DNA of 64,000 nucleotides, taken from positions 1 to 64,000 of the forward strand of contig CAYXIJ010000001.1 of the NCBI GenBank assembly GCA_964465375.1. The letters run 5' to 3'. Below, one piece after another: positions 1-7,967 of the stretch. Every line of letters starts with the position of its first letter. The first letter of the stretch is position 1. The notes under the pieces are model-generated. The model was not told the origin of the DNA. It ran no database searches and worked only from the letters and a program-made list of their open reading frames with translations. The translations under genes were made by a program, and so were the position numbers. This DNA is from CAJWKT01 sp964465375. Its GTDB lineage: Bacteria > Pseudomonadota > Gammaproteobacteria > Steroidobacterales > Rariloculaceae.

Positions 1-59
1 CCAACGGTCAACTCATTAATACGATTGGCCACTTTTGGATTTATGAGATCTGGGAGTAG
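1..59 (+). CDS. Possible 3' end of a gene entering from the left
   Basis: The third forward frame is open from the window edge and ends at TAG 57-59, encoding a tail NGQLINTIGHFWIYEIWE. Only 18 residues are visible, so no family can be assigned. The aromatic-rich ending looks protein-like rather than random, but this is weak evidence. The 85 bases between this stop and the next start are AT-rich and hold no other recognisable gene. Confidence 0.35.
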   Translation, partial: NGQLINTIGHFWIYEIWE

Positions 60-144
60 AAATTTTCAAATTCAGAAACGTACTCTGCTGTCAGAAAATT
101 CAGTCTACCTTTATATATTGCAAAAAATACGCTAACTTGCGCTC

Positions 145-1410
145 ATGATCAGGCATGATTTTGTCGAAAGAGAAGCAAAAGCCTTGTGCTCAAGTGGAGT
201 CCTTGGTCGATCTGACTCATATAATCGACTCCTTCAATATTTAGTTGTTCAGTACATCAGCGGGAAAATACCCAAACAAACCGAAATAGCTACCGATGTT
301 TTCGGAAAAGACAGTAACTTTGACCCTAATCAAGAATCTCTAGTTCGGGTCTACATTCACAACCTACGACAAAAACTTGAGATCTACTACAGTCAGACCG
401 ATAGATCAGGCAGCTATCGCTTGAAAATCCCAAAGGGTGAATATCGTCTTGATGTTGTTCCGGCAAAAAATTCTGTAAAAAAAAATAATCTTTCACATAG
501 TGTGAATCAGAAAAGGAAAATTTTTATTTTTGCAGCTATCGTTTTATTCATTTTTTTTTCGTCACTAATATTCAGGCCTTGGCAAGATAATTTCACTATC
601 CACGAACGGGTGGCTACCACCCCCCTCTGGTCAAGCATCCTAACCGATCAAATTCCTATAGTTGTCGTTGTTGGAGACTATTACATTTTCGGGGAACTGA
701 ATGAAACCCTGGATATAGGCAGACTTATTAGAGAATTCTCCATCAATAGTGCGCAAGATTTAAGTGAGTTTGCTCTTAATAATACCGAAGCTGCAAATAA
801 CTACATTAATCTTGATCTGACATACCTGCCAATCGCAACCGCCTTTGCGCTGAAAGACATACTGCGTATCGTTTACACCTCTGAAAAACCGGTACGTATC
901 ACATCGATGTCAGAGCTTGATGGCATTGATCTCAGGTCGAGTCATATTCTTTATATTGGCTACATCAGCGGTCTCGACAAGCTAATGAAATTTGTTTTCG
1001 CATCCTCCTCTCTAACTGTGGGCGATACATACGATGAGTTAATGAATTTGAAGACTGGAGAAGAATACATTAGCGGAGCTGGTATACCCACAGGAGGCCA
1101 AGGTAATTATTTCGATTATGGGCTGCTCTCAATGTTTCCGGGGCCAGGCGGCAATCAATTTATAGTAGTGGCAGGAGCAAGAGATGAAGGGCTTATGCAT
1201 ACCGCTTATTCTGTCACCGATCCGACGCACGTAGAAACCATAGGAAAATTATTTGTTGACATAGAGCCTGATACAGCACCATCACTCGAAATACTCTATG
1301 AGGTAACTGGCTTTGATCGCATGAACCTGAATGGAACATTAGTCCACTCAGCTCAGCTCGATCAACAACGAATTTGGAATACTCAGAACTCCATTCAGTT
1401 TACGCGATGA
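145..1410 (+). CDS. Membrane-anchored winged-helix (CadC/TolB-associated type) regulator
   Basis: A 421-residue protein. Residues about 20-105 match the winged-helix domain found at the N-terminus of one-component membrane regulators and TolB/adenylate-cyclase-like proteins: the run ending LVRVYIHNLRQKLEIYY, followed by the IPKGEYRLDV wing. A single strongly hydrophobic segment lies at about 126-143, preceded by a Lys/Arg-rich stretch. The remaining 280 or so residues would be periplasmic and match nothing I recognise. The layout implies a cytoplasmic DNA-binding head and an extracytoplasmic sensor. It lies 43 bp upstream of an A-B secreted protein gene on the same strand, so that gene or the A/B cluster is a plausible target; this is inference from position. 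Confidence 0.75.
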   Translation: MIRHDFVEREAKALCSSGVLGRSDSYNRLLQYLVVQYISGKIPKQTEIATDVFGKDSNFDPNQESLVRVYIHNLRQKLEIYYSQTDRSGSYRLKIPKGEYRLDVVPAKNSVKKNNLSHSVNQKRKIFIFAAIVLFIFFSSLIFRPWQDNFTIHERVATTPLWSSILTDQIPIVVVVGDYYIFGELNETLDIGRLIREFSINSAQDLSEFALNNTEAANNYINLDLTYLPIATAFALKDILRIVYTSEKPVRITSMSELDGIDLRSSHILYIGYISGLDKLMKFVFASSSLTVGDTYDELMNLKTGEEYISGAGIPTGGQGNYFDYGLLSMFPGPGGNQFIVVAGARDEGLMHTAYSVTDPTHVETIGKLFVDIEPDTAPSLEILYEVTGFDRMNLNGTLVHSAQLDQQRIWNTQNSIQFTR

Positions 1411-1453
1411 GCGACATATGACCTAGGAAGGGACGAAGTAAAATTTTTTAGCT

Positions 1454-2503
1454 ATGTTTAAATTTAGAGAAACACGCGGAGAAAATTATACAGCAATTAT
1501 TGCTATCTCCTTAACGTTGGGAACGCCTGCATTAGGACACCATAGTGATGCTGGTCTCAACATGGAATCACTGGTTAGCCTGGTCGGCACGGTCAAAAAT
1601 TTTTTTTGGCGAAATCCGCACGTCTACTTTACGATTGAGACCATCAATGAAAACGCTGAAATTACAGAGTGGTCGCTACAAATGGGCTCTACGGTTACTG
1701 TAACGAGAATGGGTTGGAACCGCGATACATTGTTACCAGGGGATCAAGTCACAGTCCAAGTCCATCCGGCAATTGACGGGCGTCCTTATGCATATGTAAG
1801 GGCAGTCGAAAAAGAGGGTGGGCTCAACCCAGGTGAAGTCTTTCGCGAACCAGATGCAACAATTAGTGCAATCAGCCTGGAAGGAAGATGGTTGGCTAAA
1901 TTATCTGAAGTCACCCGTTACCCGGGTGGTTTTGATGGGTTTTTTATCGCTAACCTCAAGTTGACTGAAAAGGGGATAGCAGCCCGCGCAGCTTATGACC
2001 CGTTCTCCGCCGACAATCCAGAGTCCCTATGTATTGGTAGGCCAACGCCGGCGATGATCATCTCTAGCACCCGCTATCCTATCCAAATCCAGTTTAATAA
2101 CGATGAAGAAACCATCGAAATTCGTAGCCAGTATTGGGACGAGGTCCGAACAATTTACATGGATGGCCGAAAGCATCCTGATAGTAATAAACGGTTCGCT
2201 TCTGGCTACTCCATTGGTCACTGGTCGGGAGAAACGCTGGTCGTGGATACCAGAAATTTTTTGGATCACCGATCACCATATCAGATCGGACTACCCTCGG
2301 GCGAATACAAGCATGTCGTCGAGCGATACCAACTAATAGAGGGGGGCACGCGCATTGCGGTTGAATTCACACTGGAAGACCCGGAATACATTTCTGAGCC
2401 AATGACCCACTCTAGAGAGCTAATCTACACACCCCAGATACCAATGTCTCCGTTCAACTGCGACCCGAATGCCACTAAAATGTTTATGCCGCCTTCAAAT
2501 TAA
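1454..2503 (+). CDS. Exported fused A-B protein: DUF6152-like domain plus B domain
   Basis: A 349-residue predicted secreted protein. A signal peptide (about 1-28) ends ..TPALG and is followed directly by His29-His30-Ser. The A domain (29-about 125) carries RNPH with His56 and resembles DUF6152. The B domain (about 150-349) carries EVRTIYMDGR, GYSIGHWSGETLVVDT, DPEYISEP and a Cys pair (SLCIG and the C-terminal FNCDP) expected to form a disulfide. The same two domains are encoded by separate genes at 2566-3587 and 4474-5622, so this protein shows that they act together. No enzyme motif is seen and the function is unknown. It follows the regulator gene by 43 bp and may be cotranscribed. Confidence 0.8.
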   Translation: MFKFRETRGENYTAIIAISLTLGTPALGHHSDAGLNMESLVSLVGTVKNFFWRNPHVYFTIETINENAEITEWSLQMGSTVTVTRMGWNRDTLLPGDQVTVQVHPAIDGRPYAYVRAVEKEGGLNPGEVFREPDATISAISLEGRWLAKLSEVTRYPGGFDGFFIANLKLTEKGIAARAAYDPFSADNPESLCIGRPTPAMIISSTRYPIQIQFNNDEETIEIRSQYWDEVRTIYMDGRKHPDSNKRFASGYSIGHWSGETLVVDTRNFLDHRSPYQIGLPSGEYKHVVERYQLIEGGTRIAVEFTLEDPEYISEPMTHSRELIYTPQIPMSPFNCDPNATKMFMPPSN

Positions 2504-2565
2504 GCCTAACTTTTTATCGCATTAGCTTAGTAATATAAAATTAGGCCGCTCCGAACTCCCATGAG

Positions 2566-2925
2566 TCACCGCTCCCATACCAACGATCCGTTATCCACTA
2601 CCAGCTTCTCGGTGTCAATTCCGTTTCCCTTCCATGCCGGAAAACCGGTTGCCGTTACAGTTTGCCCCAGCTTAATGGAATCCTCTGTCCAACCTATGCG
2701 CAAAAGTCGGTTCCTTGACGTACCCTCAAGTTTCCACTCCTCCGCGACCCCATCAGCTCTTGTGACAGTGACAAAAATATAGACATGAGGATTCAGGAAC
2801 TGAAATTCTGTCACAACACCCGTAACGGTAACCTGATCGGCATTAAGATCATACCAAGGGATACTACTATGATGCGCCTGTGTTGCCCCAATGACAAAAA
2901 CAGTCATCAACACCATCCGTCTCAT
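2566..2925 (-). CDS. Exported DUF6152-like (A-domain) protein
   Basis: A 119-residue protein when started at the ATG at 2925, which gives a clean signal peptide ending ATQA immediately before His18-His19-Ser. An earlier in-frame ATG at 2961 would overlap the upstream gene and put a hydrophilic leader before the signal, so I prefer 2925. The conserved LNPH (His47) and the downstream pattern W.LEG..RN.L.R.GW...S...G..V..TG are present. It lies directly downstream of the B-domain gene 2940-3587 and forms an A/B pair with it. Function unknown. Confidence 0.75.
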   Translation of the reverse strand: MRRMVLMTVFVIGATQAHHSSIPWYDLNADQVTVTGVVTEFQFLNPHVYIFVTVTRADGVAEEWKLEGTSRNRLLRIGWTEDSIKLGQTVTATGFPAWKGNGIDTEKLVVDNGSLVWER

Positions 2926-2939
2926 TAATACTTTCACAA

Positions 2940-3587
2940 CTAATACTCCGTTGGGTGACATTCGAATGGAAAGAGCTCCCAGTTTGGCTCAAGCACAAAA
3001 ATCTCAGTTGATGTATGAGGCTCCGAAAAATTTTCTGGGTCCATTATGGTTAAATTAACAATAAGATACGTGTCATCATCTCGTTTTTGTAAATTAAATG
3101 TCTCATAAAGCGTCATGACTTCACTTTTAGGTACGCCATTCCTGTTGACCTCACCTGCCGCAAGATGCGTGGTTTCGACCACCAATGTTTCCCCGTCCCA
3201 ACGACCGATTGCGTATCCATTAGGTGTATGTGGCGTATTAGGCAGTGGTGTGGTTCCATTCATGTATACGGTACGTACCACGTCCATTGTCTCGTAGCGA
3301 ACTATGAGCGTATTATCAGAAAAATGAAAATCCATTGGACTTCTCGTGCTAAATCCTCGTGGCATACCAGGGGGCTCACACCGCAAAGATGGGTCCTGAT
3401 CTAGCCGAAAATCCTCATAACGCCTCTGTCCGAGAGCAGTAAGGGGGTACTCCCGAGTGCTTGTACCTGGACCAGCGGAAGATCTCCACACGCCAGCCGA
3501 AAGCTGAGCTGAGTTCACCGGGTTTGCAAGCACAACTGATTCACACAGCAATACCATCACACCTAACAATACGAATACCCGAATCAT
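2940..3587 (-). CDS. Exported B-domain protein
   Basis: A 215-residue protein starting at the ATG at 3587, preceded by an AAGAAGG ribosome-binding site; a start at 3647 would bury the signal peptide. The signal is MIRVFVLLGVMVLLCESVVLA. The mature part carries the B-domain signature: RCEPPGMPRG, DVVRTVYMNG, GYAIGRWDGETLVVET, DPENFSEP and the C-terminal PFECHP. Two Cys match the pair seen in all eight B domains of the window. It is the first gene of a B-A pair with 2566-2925. No known catalytic motif; function unknown. Confidence 0.75.
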   Translation of the reverse strand: MIRVFVLLGVMVLLCESVVLANPVNSAQLSAGVWRSSAGPGTSTREYPLTALGQRRYEDFRLDQDPSLRCEPPGMPRGFSTRSPMDFHFSDNTLIVRYETMDVVRTVYMNGTTPLPNTPHTPNGYAIGRWDGETLVVETTHLAAGEVNRNGVPKSEVMTLYETFNLQKRDDDTYLIVNLTIMDPENFSEPHTSTEIFVLEPNWELFPFECHPTEY

Positions 3588-3659
3588 AGCCTTCTTTCTA
3601 TCATCACCTACTCTCAATGAACCTATAGAATACGCAAAATTTATCAAGGTACCAATTGG

Positions 3660-4409
3660 ATGTGTAGCTATAACTGTCTGCTAGCTATTTGGACTCTAGT
3701 AGGATTCTTAGCTATCTATTGTCTTTTCTTTGTTACAGCTCCCTATGGGCGTCACGAGCAGCCTGGCTGGGGCAGATCAATACCTTCCCGTCTTGGCTGG
3801 ATTCTGATGGAGTCACCAGCCTTTTGTATTATGCTCGGCTTCTTCTTGACCTTTAGAGACACAACTAATTTCGCCCAGATTGTATTTTTCATCCTATGGA
3901 CTCTACACTATTTTCATCGGAGTTTTATTTGGCCATTCCGCGCAAAAATTTCAAGAAAAAAAATGCCCGCGCTGATTGCCTTAATGGCTTTCGCGTTCAA
4001 TTGCATCAATACTTCTTTTCAGGGGATTTGGATTTTTTCATTTGGGGATTACGAACCAAAATGGATTTACAGCCCACAATTTTTTTTGGGATTTTTTTCA
4101 TTTCTGTCAGGGATGTATATAAATATAAAATCTGACAACATTTTGGTATCTCTGCGCAGAAAAAATGGGCCTGGCTACCACATACCAAGAGGATTCCTTT
4201 TTGAGAAAATAAGTTCTCCTAATTATTTAGGGGAACTCGTCCAATGGCTTGGGTGGGCCATGATGACCTGGAGTCTTTCGGGCTTAGTATTTTTTTTCTG
4301 GAGCCTTGCGAATCTACTACCCAGAGCAATTGCCCACCATCGATGGTATGAAAGAACATTTGATGATTATCCAGATAACCGGAAAATTCTAGTACCTGGT
4401 ATTTTTTGA
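3660..4409 (+). CDS. Steroid 5-alpha-reductase (SRD5A/DET2-like) family membrane enzyme
   Basis: A 249-residue multi-pass membrane protein. The C-terminal third carries the hallmark of the 3-oxo-5-alpha-steroid 4-dehydrogenase family: IPRGFLFEKISSPNYLGEL, then WLGWAMMTWSLSG, NLLPRAIAHHRWY and FDDYPDNRKILVP. Length matches the family (about 250-260). Family members reduce the delta-4 double bond of 3-oxo steroids, or related enones, with NADPH at a membrane. It is transcribed alone between two minus-strand A/B gene pairs, 12 bp and more from them in sequence but on the opposite strand. The family match is strong; the bacterial substrate is not known, and a non-steroid enone is possible. Confidence 0.85.
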   Translation: MCSYNCLLAIWTLVGFLAIYCLFFVTAPYGRHEQPGWGRSIPSRLGWILMESPAFCIMLGFFLTFRDTTNFAQIVFFILWTLHYFHRSFIWPFRAKISRKKMPALIALMAFAFNCINTSFQGIWIFSFGDYEPKWIYSPQFFLGFFSFLSGMYINIKSDNILVSLRRKNGPGYHIPRGFLFEKISSPNYLGELVQWLGWAMMTWSLSGLVFFFWSLANLLPRAIAHHRWYERTFDDYPDNRKILVPGIF

Positions 4410-4473
4410 CAATATCTATCAGTGGGCTCTACTTACGTACTAGCGTAAAATCCATGTTTTTTGGTATCGTCGA

Positions 4474-4872
4474 CTACCTGCTGAATATTTCTTTATCACT
4501 AGGATCCAGAGGGCTTCGTTCTCTCAGGATCCTACCATCTGGCAGCCTAGCCTCCACAAAACGGAGGGTTCTCTCCCGATAGCCGATACGACCTACAAGG
4601 GTAATGTTCCAGTCACTCTTTAGCTCATCTAGATTCCAACCCCCGCGCTCCAAAGCAATTCTTGCAAGAAGCTCTACGAGCCACTCCTCTCTTGTTCCAT
4701 CTTCCTTCATAACCTCAAGTACGAATGAGGAGTGTGGATTAATCCACTTCAGCTCCTTAATTGATCCCTCCAACGTGATTCTTTCCTGGGAAAATACAAG
4801 AGCAACCGAGTGGTGTGCACACAGAACTACCGGTGCTGAAAGTAATATTGTGAGGACGAGGTTTTTTAGCAT
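4474..4872 (-). CDS. Exported DUF6152-like (A-domain) protein
   Basis: A 132-residue protein with a 19-residue signal peptide ending VVLCA, followed directly by His20-His21-Ser. WINPH places the second conserved His at 47. The pattern EEWLVELLARIALERGGW, the gap, then ITLVGRIGYRE resembles the DUF6152 core. It starts 6 bp after the stop of the B-domain gene 4879-5622, so the two are surely cotranscribed, in the same B-then-A order as the pair at 2566-3587. Function unknown. Confidence 0.75.
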   Translation of the reverse strand: MLKNLVLTILLSAPVVLCAHHSVALVFSQERITLEGSIKELKWINPHSSFVLEVMKEDGTREEWLVELLARIALERGGWNLDELKSDWNITLVGRIGYRERTLRFVEARLPDGRILRERSPLDPSDKEIFSR

Positions 4873-4878
4873 TATCTA

Positions 4879-5622
4879 TTATTCGTGGTCGAACTCTTCT
4901 TTAACGCAGCCATACACCGCCAGATCAAATTTTGATCTCAAGTAGCGGTTCGTTGAGACCAATGGTTCAGCTAAGGTAATGGGGTCTATCCAATCAATAT
5001 TCACCACCAACCGGTCACTTTCGTCTCGATAGATACGCTCGATACTACGCAGGGCCATGGATTGCGGGGGATAGCGCAACAATGTTGTGATATTTCCACG
5101 CGCATAACCGATGGTTTCAATCATCAAAGTATCACCCTCGTACCAACCGATAGAATGGCCCATGGTGTGCATCGGCTCGCCGTGAATATTAACGGTGCTA
5201 GAAATTAGTTCAACGGGATGCCCATTCTGGTTCAGATACACAGTTCTTACCAAATCAAACATTTCGTACTGGATTATGACCCGATCTTTGAACTGCTCGA
5301 TTTTCACTACCGTGTCTGGTTCATCCCAGGCCCGCCCCAACCCTGAAGGAATACATTGATAGCTGAAGTCGTCGACTAGGACATCGTAGGCATCATGACG
5401 ACGCTGGCCTTCCTCCGTATATCGGACCTCGGAGTATTGCCGAAATAACGACCTATCAATTCCCCAGGTACCCTCAAGGTCAGGCTGACCAAACGAGGCT
5501 ACAGGGTACCCACACAACAGGATACAACTCAAAACCGCAGCACCCCAAAATCCCCTGGAAAATCCGCAGAGTTTCAATGGATTATAGAAGCGGGCAAAAC
5601 GAAAAATACTAAGATCAAACAT
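4879..5622 (-). CDS. Exported B-domain protein
   Basis: A 247-residue protein with a long N-terminal basic region and a hydrophobic signal segment around residues 27-45 (WGAAVLSCILLCGYPVASFG). The B signature is present: QCIPSGLGRA, DLVRTVYLN, GHSIGWYEGDTLMIET, DPITLAEP and the terminal YGCVKEE with the second conserved Cys. It lies 9 bp after the MBL hydrolase gene 5632-6480 and 6 bp before the A-domain gene 4474-4872, forming an operon NHL / MBL / B / A. Function unknown; the start may be downstream of the one given. Confidence 0.7.
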   Translation of the reverse strand: MFDLSIFRFARFYNPLKLCGFSRGFWGAAVLSCILLCGYPVASFGQPDLEGTWGIDRSLFRQYSEVRYTEEGQRRHDAYDVLVDDFSYQCIPSGLGRAWDEPDTVVKIEQFKDRVIIQYEMFDLVRTVYLNQNGHPVELISSTVNIHGEPMHTMGHSIGWYEGDTLMIETIGYARGNITTLLRYPPQSMALRSIERIYRDESDRLVVNIDWIDPITLAEPLVSTNRYLRSKFDLAVYGCVKEEFDHE

Positions 5623-5631
5623 TGGGCCTAA

Positions 5632-6480
5632 TTATCGCATTTCAGCCAAAATGCCATCGAATCCCATATCCATCATCAAATCTTGCCAGTGGTATTCGTC
5701 ACGGAGCATTGCAGCAATCTCCTCACGAGAACTCCCCTGGCGAGACATTTCTCTCACACGGGTACGAAGACGAACCGTACTATCCCGAAAATTTTGCATC
5801 TCTGCCTTTGTAGTGATCTCCCCATGCCCCGGAATAACAGTCTCAAAGCCAAGCTGTAGCACCCCGTCAAGCGTCCTCGTCCATGCAGTAGCACTTCCGC
5901 CGCCCCTATAGTCAATCAGCTGTGGTGTTGCATCCCCATAGGTAAACATATCTCCAGCGGCAAGTGTCCGATATTCCGGAAAATAAACAACAACATCTCC
6001 ATCAGTATGAGCGGCCCCGAAGTAATACATTTCAACTACTTTACCGCCAAGGTGGATTCTTGCGTACTCCTCCAACGTAAAATTTGGAAGGCCAGGCAAA
6101 TTACTGTCAACCATCCTGTATCGGGCCCGCTCAGATGCAACAATTTCAGCGCCGGTCATCTTGAATAGGACATTCCCCCCGCTATGATCGCCATGATAAT
6201 GAGTATTAATGACGTACCGAACCGGTTGGTCGGTGACTGTTCCTAATAGCTCCATCATTCTTTCGTAATTGGCTTCAAATTTGGCATCAACCAATAAAAC
6301 ACCTTCATCTGTGATCAGGACTGTTACGTTTCCGGGTACAAATTCATTATGGATCACATACATATCATCGTTCACTCGGACGATATCCAACTCTACATCC
6401 GGAAACTGAGAATGAGTCGACGACAAAAATAAAAAGGTTAATATCAATAGAGAAGCACTAGGCCAGATATTTTTTTTCAT
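5632..6480 (-). CDS. Exported MBL-fold metallo-hydrolase
   Basis: A 282-residue protein with signal peptide of about 24 residues (ending STHSQ). It has a complete zinc-binding set for the metallo-beta-lactamase fold: His94-Tyr-His96-Gly-Asp98-His99, His158 (AAHTDGD), Asp177 (AAGDMF) and His219 (IPGHG). The core NTHYHGDHSGGN and HTDGDVVVYFP resemble periplasmic hydrolases of the quinoprotein-relay/SoxH-like MBL group. The substrate is unknown; lactonase, thioester or ester hydrolysis are all possible. It is followed by B and A genes in the same operon, an association repeated elsewhere in the window. Confidence 0.85.
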   Translation of the reverse strand: MKKNIWPSASLLILTFLFLSSTHSQFPDVELDIVRVNDDMYVIHNEFVPGNVTVLITDEGVLLVDAKFEANYERMMELLGTVTDQPVRYVINTHYHGDHSGGNVLFKMTGAEIVASERARYRMVDSNLPGLPNFTLEEYARIHLGGKVVEMYYFGAAHTDGDVVVYFPEYRTLAAGDMFTYGDATPQLIDYRGGGSATAWTRTLDGVLQLGFETVIPGHGEITTKAEMQNFRDSTVRLRTRVREMSRQGSSREEIAAMLRDEYHWQDLMMDMGFDGILAEMR

Positions 6481-6545
6481 AAAACCTTCCCCTTCTTGGT
6501 TGTGTTCGCCACAACCAATTGTTAAAGCAAGCTAGTCACTAAAAA

Positions 6546-7856
6546 CTAATCCCAGGCCGCGTACACCGGTCCGCCAATTAAAAAATCAGGGTTTGCTCCA
6601 GACCGTGGAATGAATTTCTGAACGCCTCCCTTGTTATCGACCTGAGCAAGATACAGATTCCCTTCCTGGTCGACACTCATGCCATGTACGCCGGCAATCC
6701 CACCAGGGAAGTCACCGTATGTGCCCCAAGAATAAAGAAAGTTGCCCTCCAAGTCATACTTCAAGATTTTGTGGCTTCTTCGGTCAGCAGCCCACAGATA
6801 TTGGTCCGCGGTAATAATAAACATGTGAATATTTGCAGGCTGCGCCCCAACGCTCCATTCATACAGATACTCACCATTTTCATCGAAAACTTGAATGCGG
6901 CGATTCGCCCGATCATTGACAAATACCCTTAGGGTTTTCGGGTCTACCGCAACCCCATGAACATTGTTCATATAACCAGGGCGTGTCTCATTGGGCGGCA
7001 CACCTTTTTCCCCCCAGGACGTGAGGTAATTACCATCCGCATCAAACTTTACAACGCGAGTACCATTGTAGCCGTCTGCCACAACGAAACTACTGTCCGG
7101 AAACCAAGCCAGAAAAGTTGGTCGATTGAAGTGCGTCTCGTCTGCGCCAGACTCCCCGTAAGTTCCGATAGATTGCACAAGCGTTTCGCCATCATTCGTA
7201 AATTTATGAATCACATGTTTGTGATCATCGATAATCCAAACATGCTTCTCTGGATCATAGGGGTTAATCGCAACAAAATGGGGACGCTGCATCATCGCAT
7301 CCCATTGGGTCCAAGACTCAGTAACGTTCCCTTCCCTATCAAATACAAGTACGCAGTACTTCCAAAGGGCATCCACCCCTATCCTACCGCCACGGTCAAT
7401 CCAGTCCTGTACGCCATCCTCTGCGACACTACCGGTTCCACCACCGGCTGGTAGGCTTGCCCTTGTAGCATTCCGCCAGATGTTGGTCGCTGGAAAGGAA
7501 AGACTAGGGCCAACCTCAGGATAAAGCCGAGCTTGCGGCGGATCTATTTTTGGCAATAAACCACGCTGCAAATAAAAAATCCTTTCTGGACTTTCGGCGA
7601 AAACGCTCTGCCCGGCCCCAAAAGTCCAACCGTCTGCTTCCGGTAGCGTCGAAATGTCCTTGGGCCAGTCCGCATCAACATCGTAAGCACCAAACATATC
7701 CTGCCCACCCCTCTCCCCAGCAACTGCTGCATAACTGACACTGGAGGGGGCATTCCCAGAAATTGAAGTAGAATCCTGCGCACACCCCACCAAAAATAGA
7801 TATGACCCGAAGATACCAAGGCCAATAAAACTGGAATTCTTTATATAACCAAACAT
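6546..7856 (-). CDS. NHL-repeat beta-propeller lipoprotein (peptidyl-hydroxyglycine amidating lyase-like)
   Basis: A 436-residue protein with a lipoprotein signal ending LFLVGC (Cys25). From about residue 190 it contains repeated NHL-type blades, for example HVWIIDDHKHVIHKF, FVVADGYNGTRVVKFD, RVFVNDRANRRIQVFD and LWAADRRSHKILKYD. This arrangement is commonly annotated as peptidyl-alpha-hydroxyglycine alpha-amidating lyase-like, after the lyase half of animal PAM; bacterial members have no established peptide-amidating role. It lies 65 bp upstream of the MBL gene on the same strand. It would sit in the periplasm on a lipid anchor. Ligand unknown. Confidence 0.75.
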   Translation of the reverse strand: MFGYIKNSSFIGLGIFGSYLFLVGCAQDSTSISGNAPSSVSYAAVAGERGGQDMFGAYDVDADWPKDISTLPEADGWTFGAGQSVFAESPERIFYLQRGLLPKIDPPQARLYPEVGPSLSFPATNIWRNATRASLPAGGGTGSVAEDGVQDWIDRGGRIGVDALWKYCVLVFDREGNVTESWTQWDAMMQRPHFVAINPYDPEKHVWIIDDHKHVIHKFTNDGETLVQSIGTYGESGADETHFNRPTFLAWFPDSSFVVADGYNGTRVVKFDADGNYLTSWGEKGVPPNETRPGYMNNVHGVAVDPKTLRVFVNDRANRRIQVFDENGEYLYEWSVGAQPANIHMFIITADQYLWAADRRSHKILKYDLEGNFLYSWGTYGDFPGGIAGVHGMSVDQEGNLYLAQVDNKGGVQKFIPRSGANPDFLIGGPVYAAWD

Positions 7857-7967
7857 TTCCGCTCCTTACGTATAGCTAACATTCGTTTTTCATTTTTCTA
7901 AAAAACCTACGCTAGTAGAAAATTTACGATAGCATTCACTTATTAATCTTGCTTACCGCACCCTAAA
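7857..7967. promoter_or_regulatory. Divergent intergenic region between NHL lipoprotein and NhaC operon
   Basis: These 111 AT-rich bases separate two gene sets transcribed away from each other, so both promoters must lie here or just inside the genes. I could not assign -35/-10 boxes or an operator with confidence. Confidence 0.4.

Noticed and set aside
1454..2503. Calling the A domain a lytic polysaccharide monooxygenase
   Set aside because: Only the N-terminal His principle is shared; size and sequence do not match LPMO families, so only a possible metal site is proposed.
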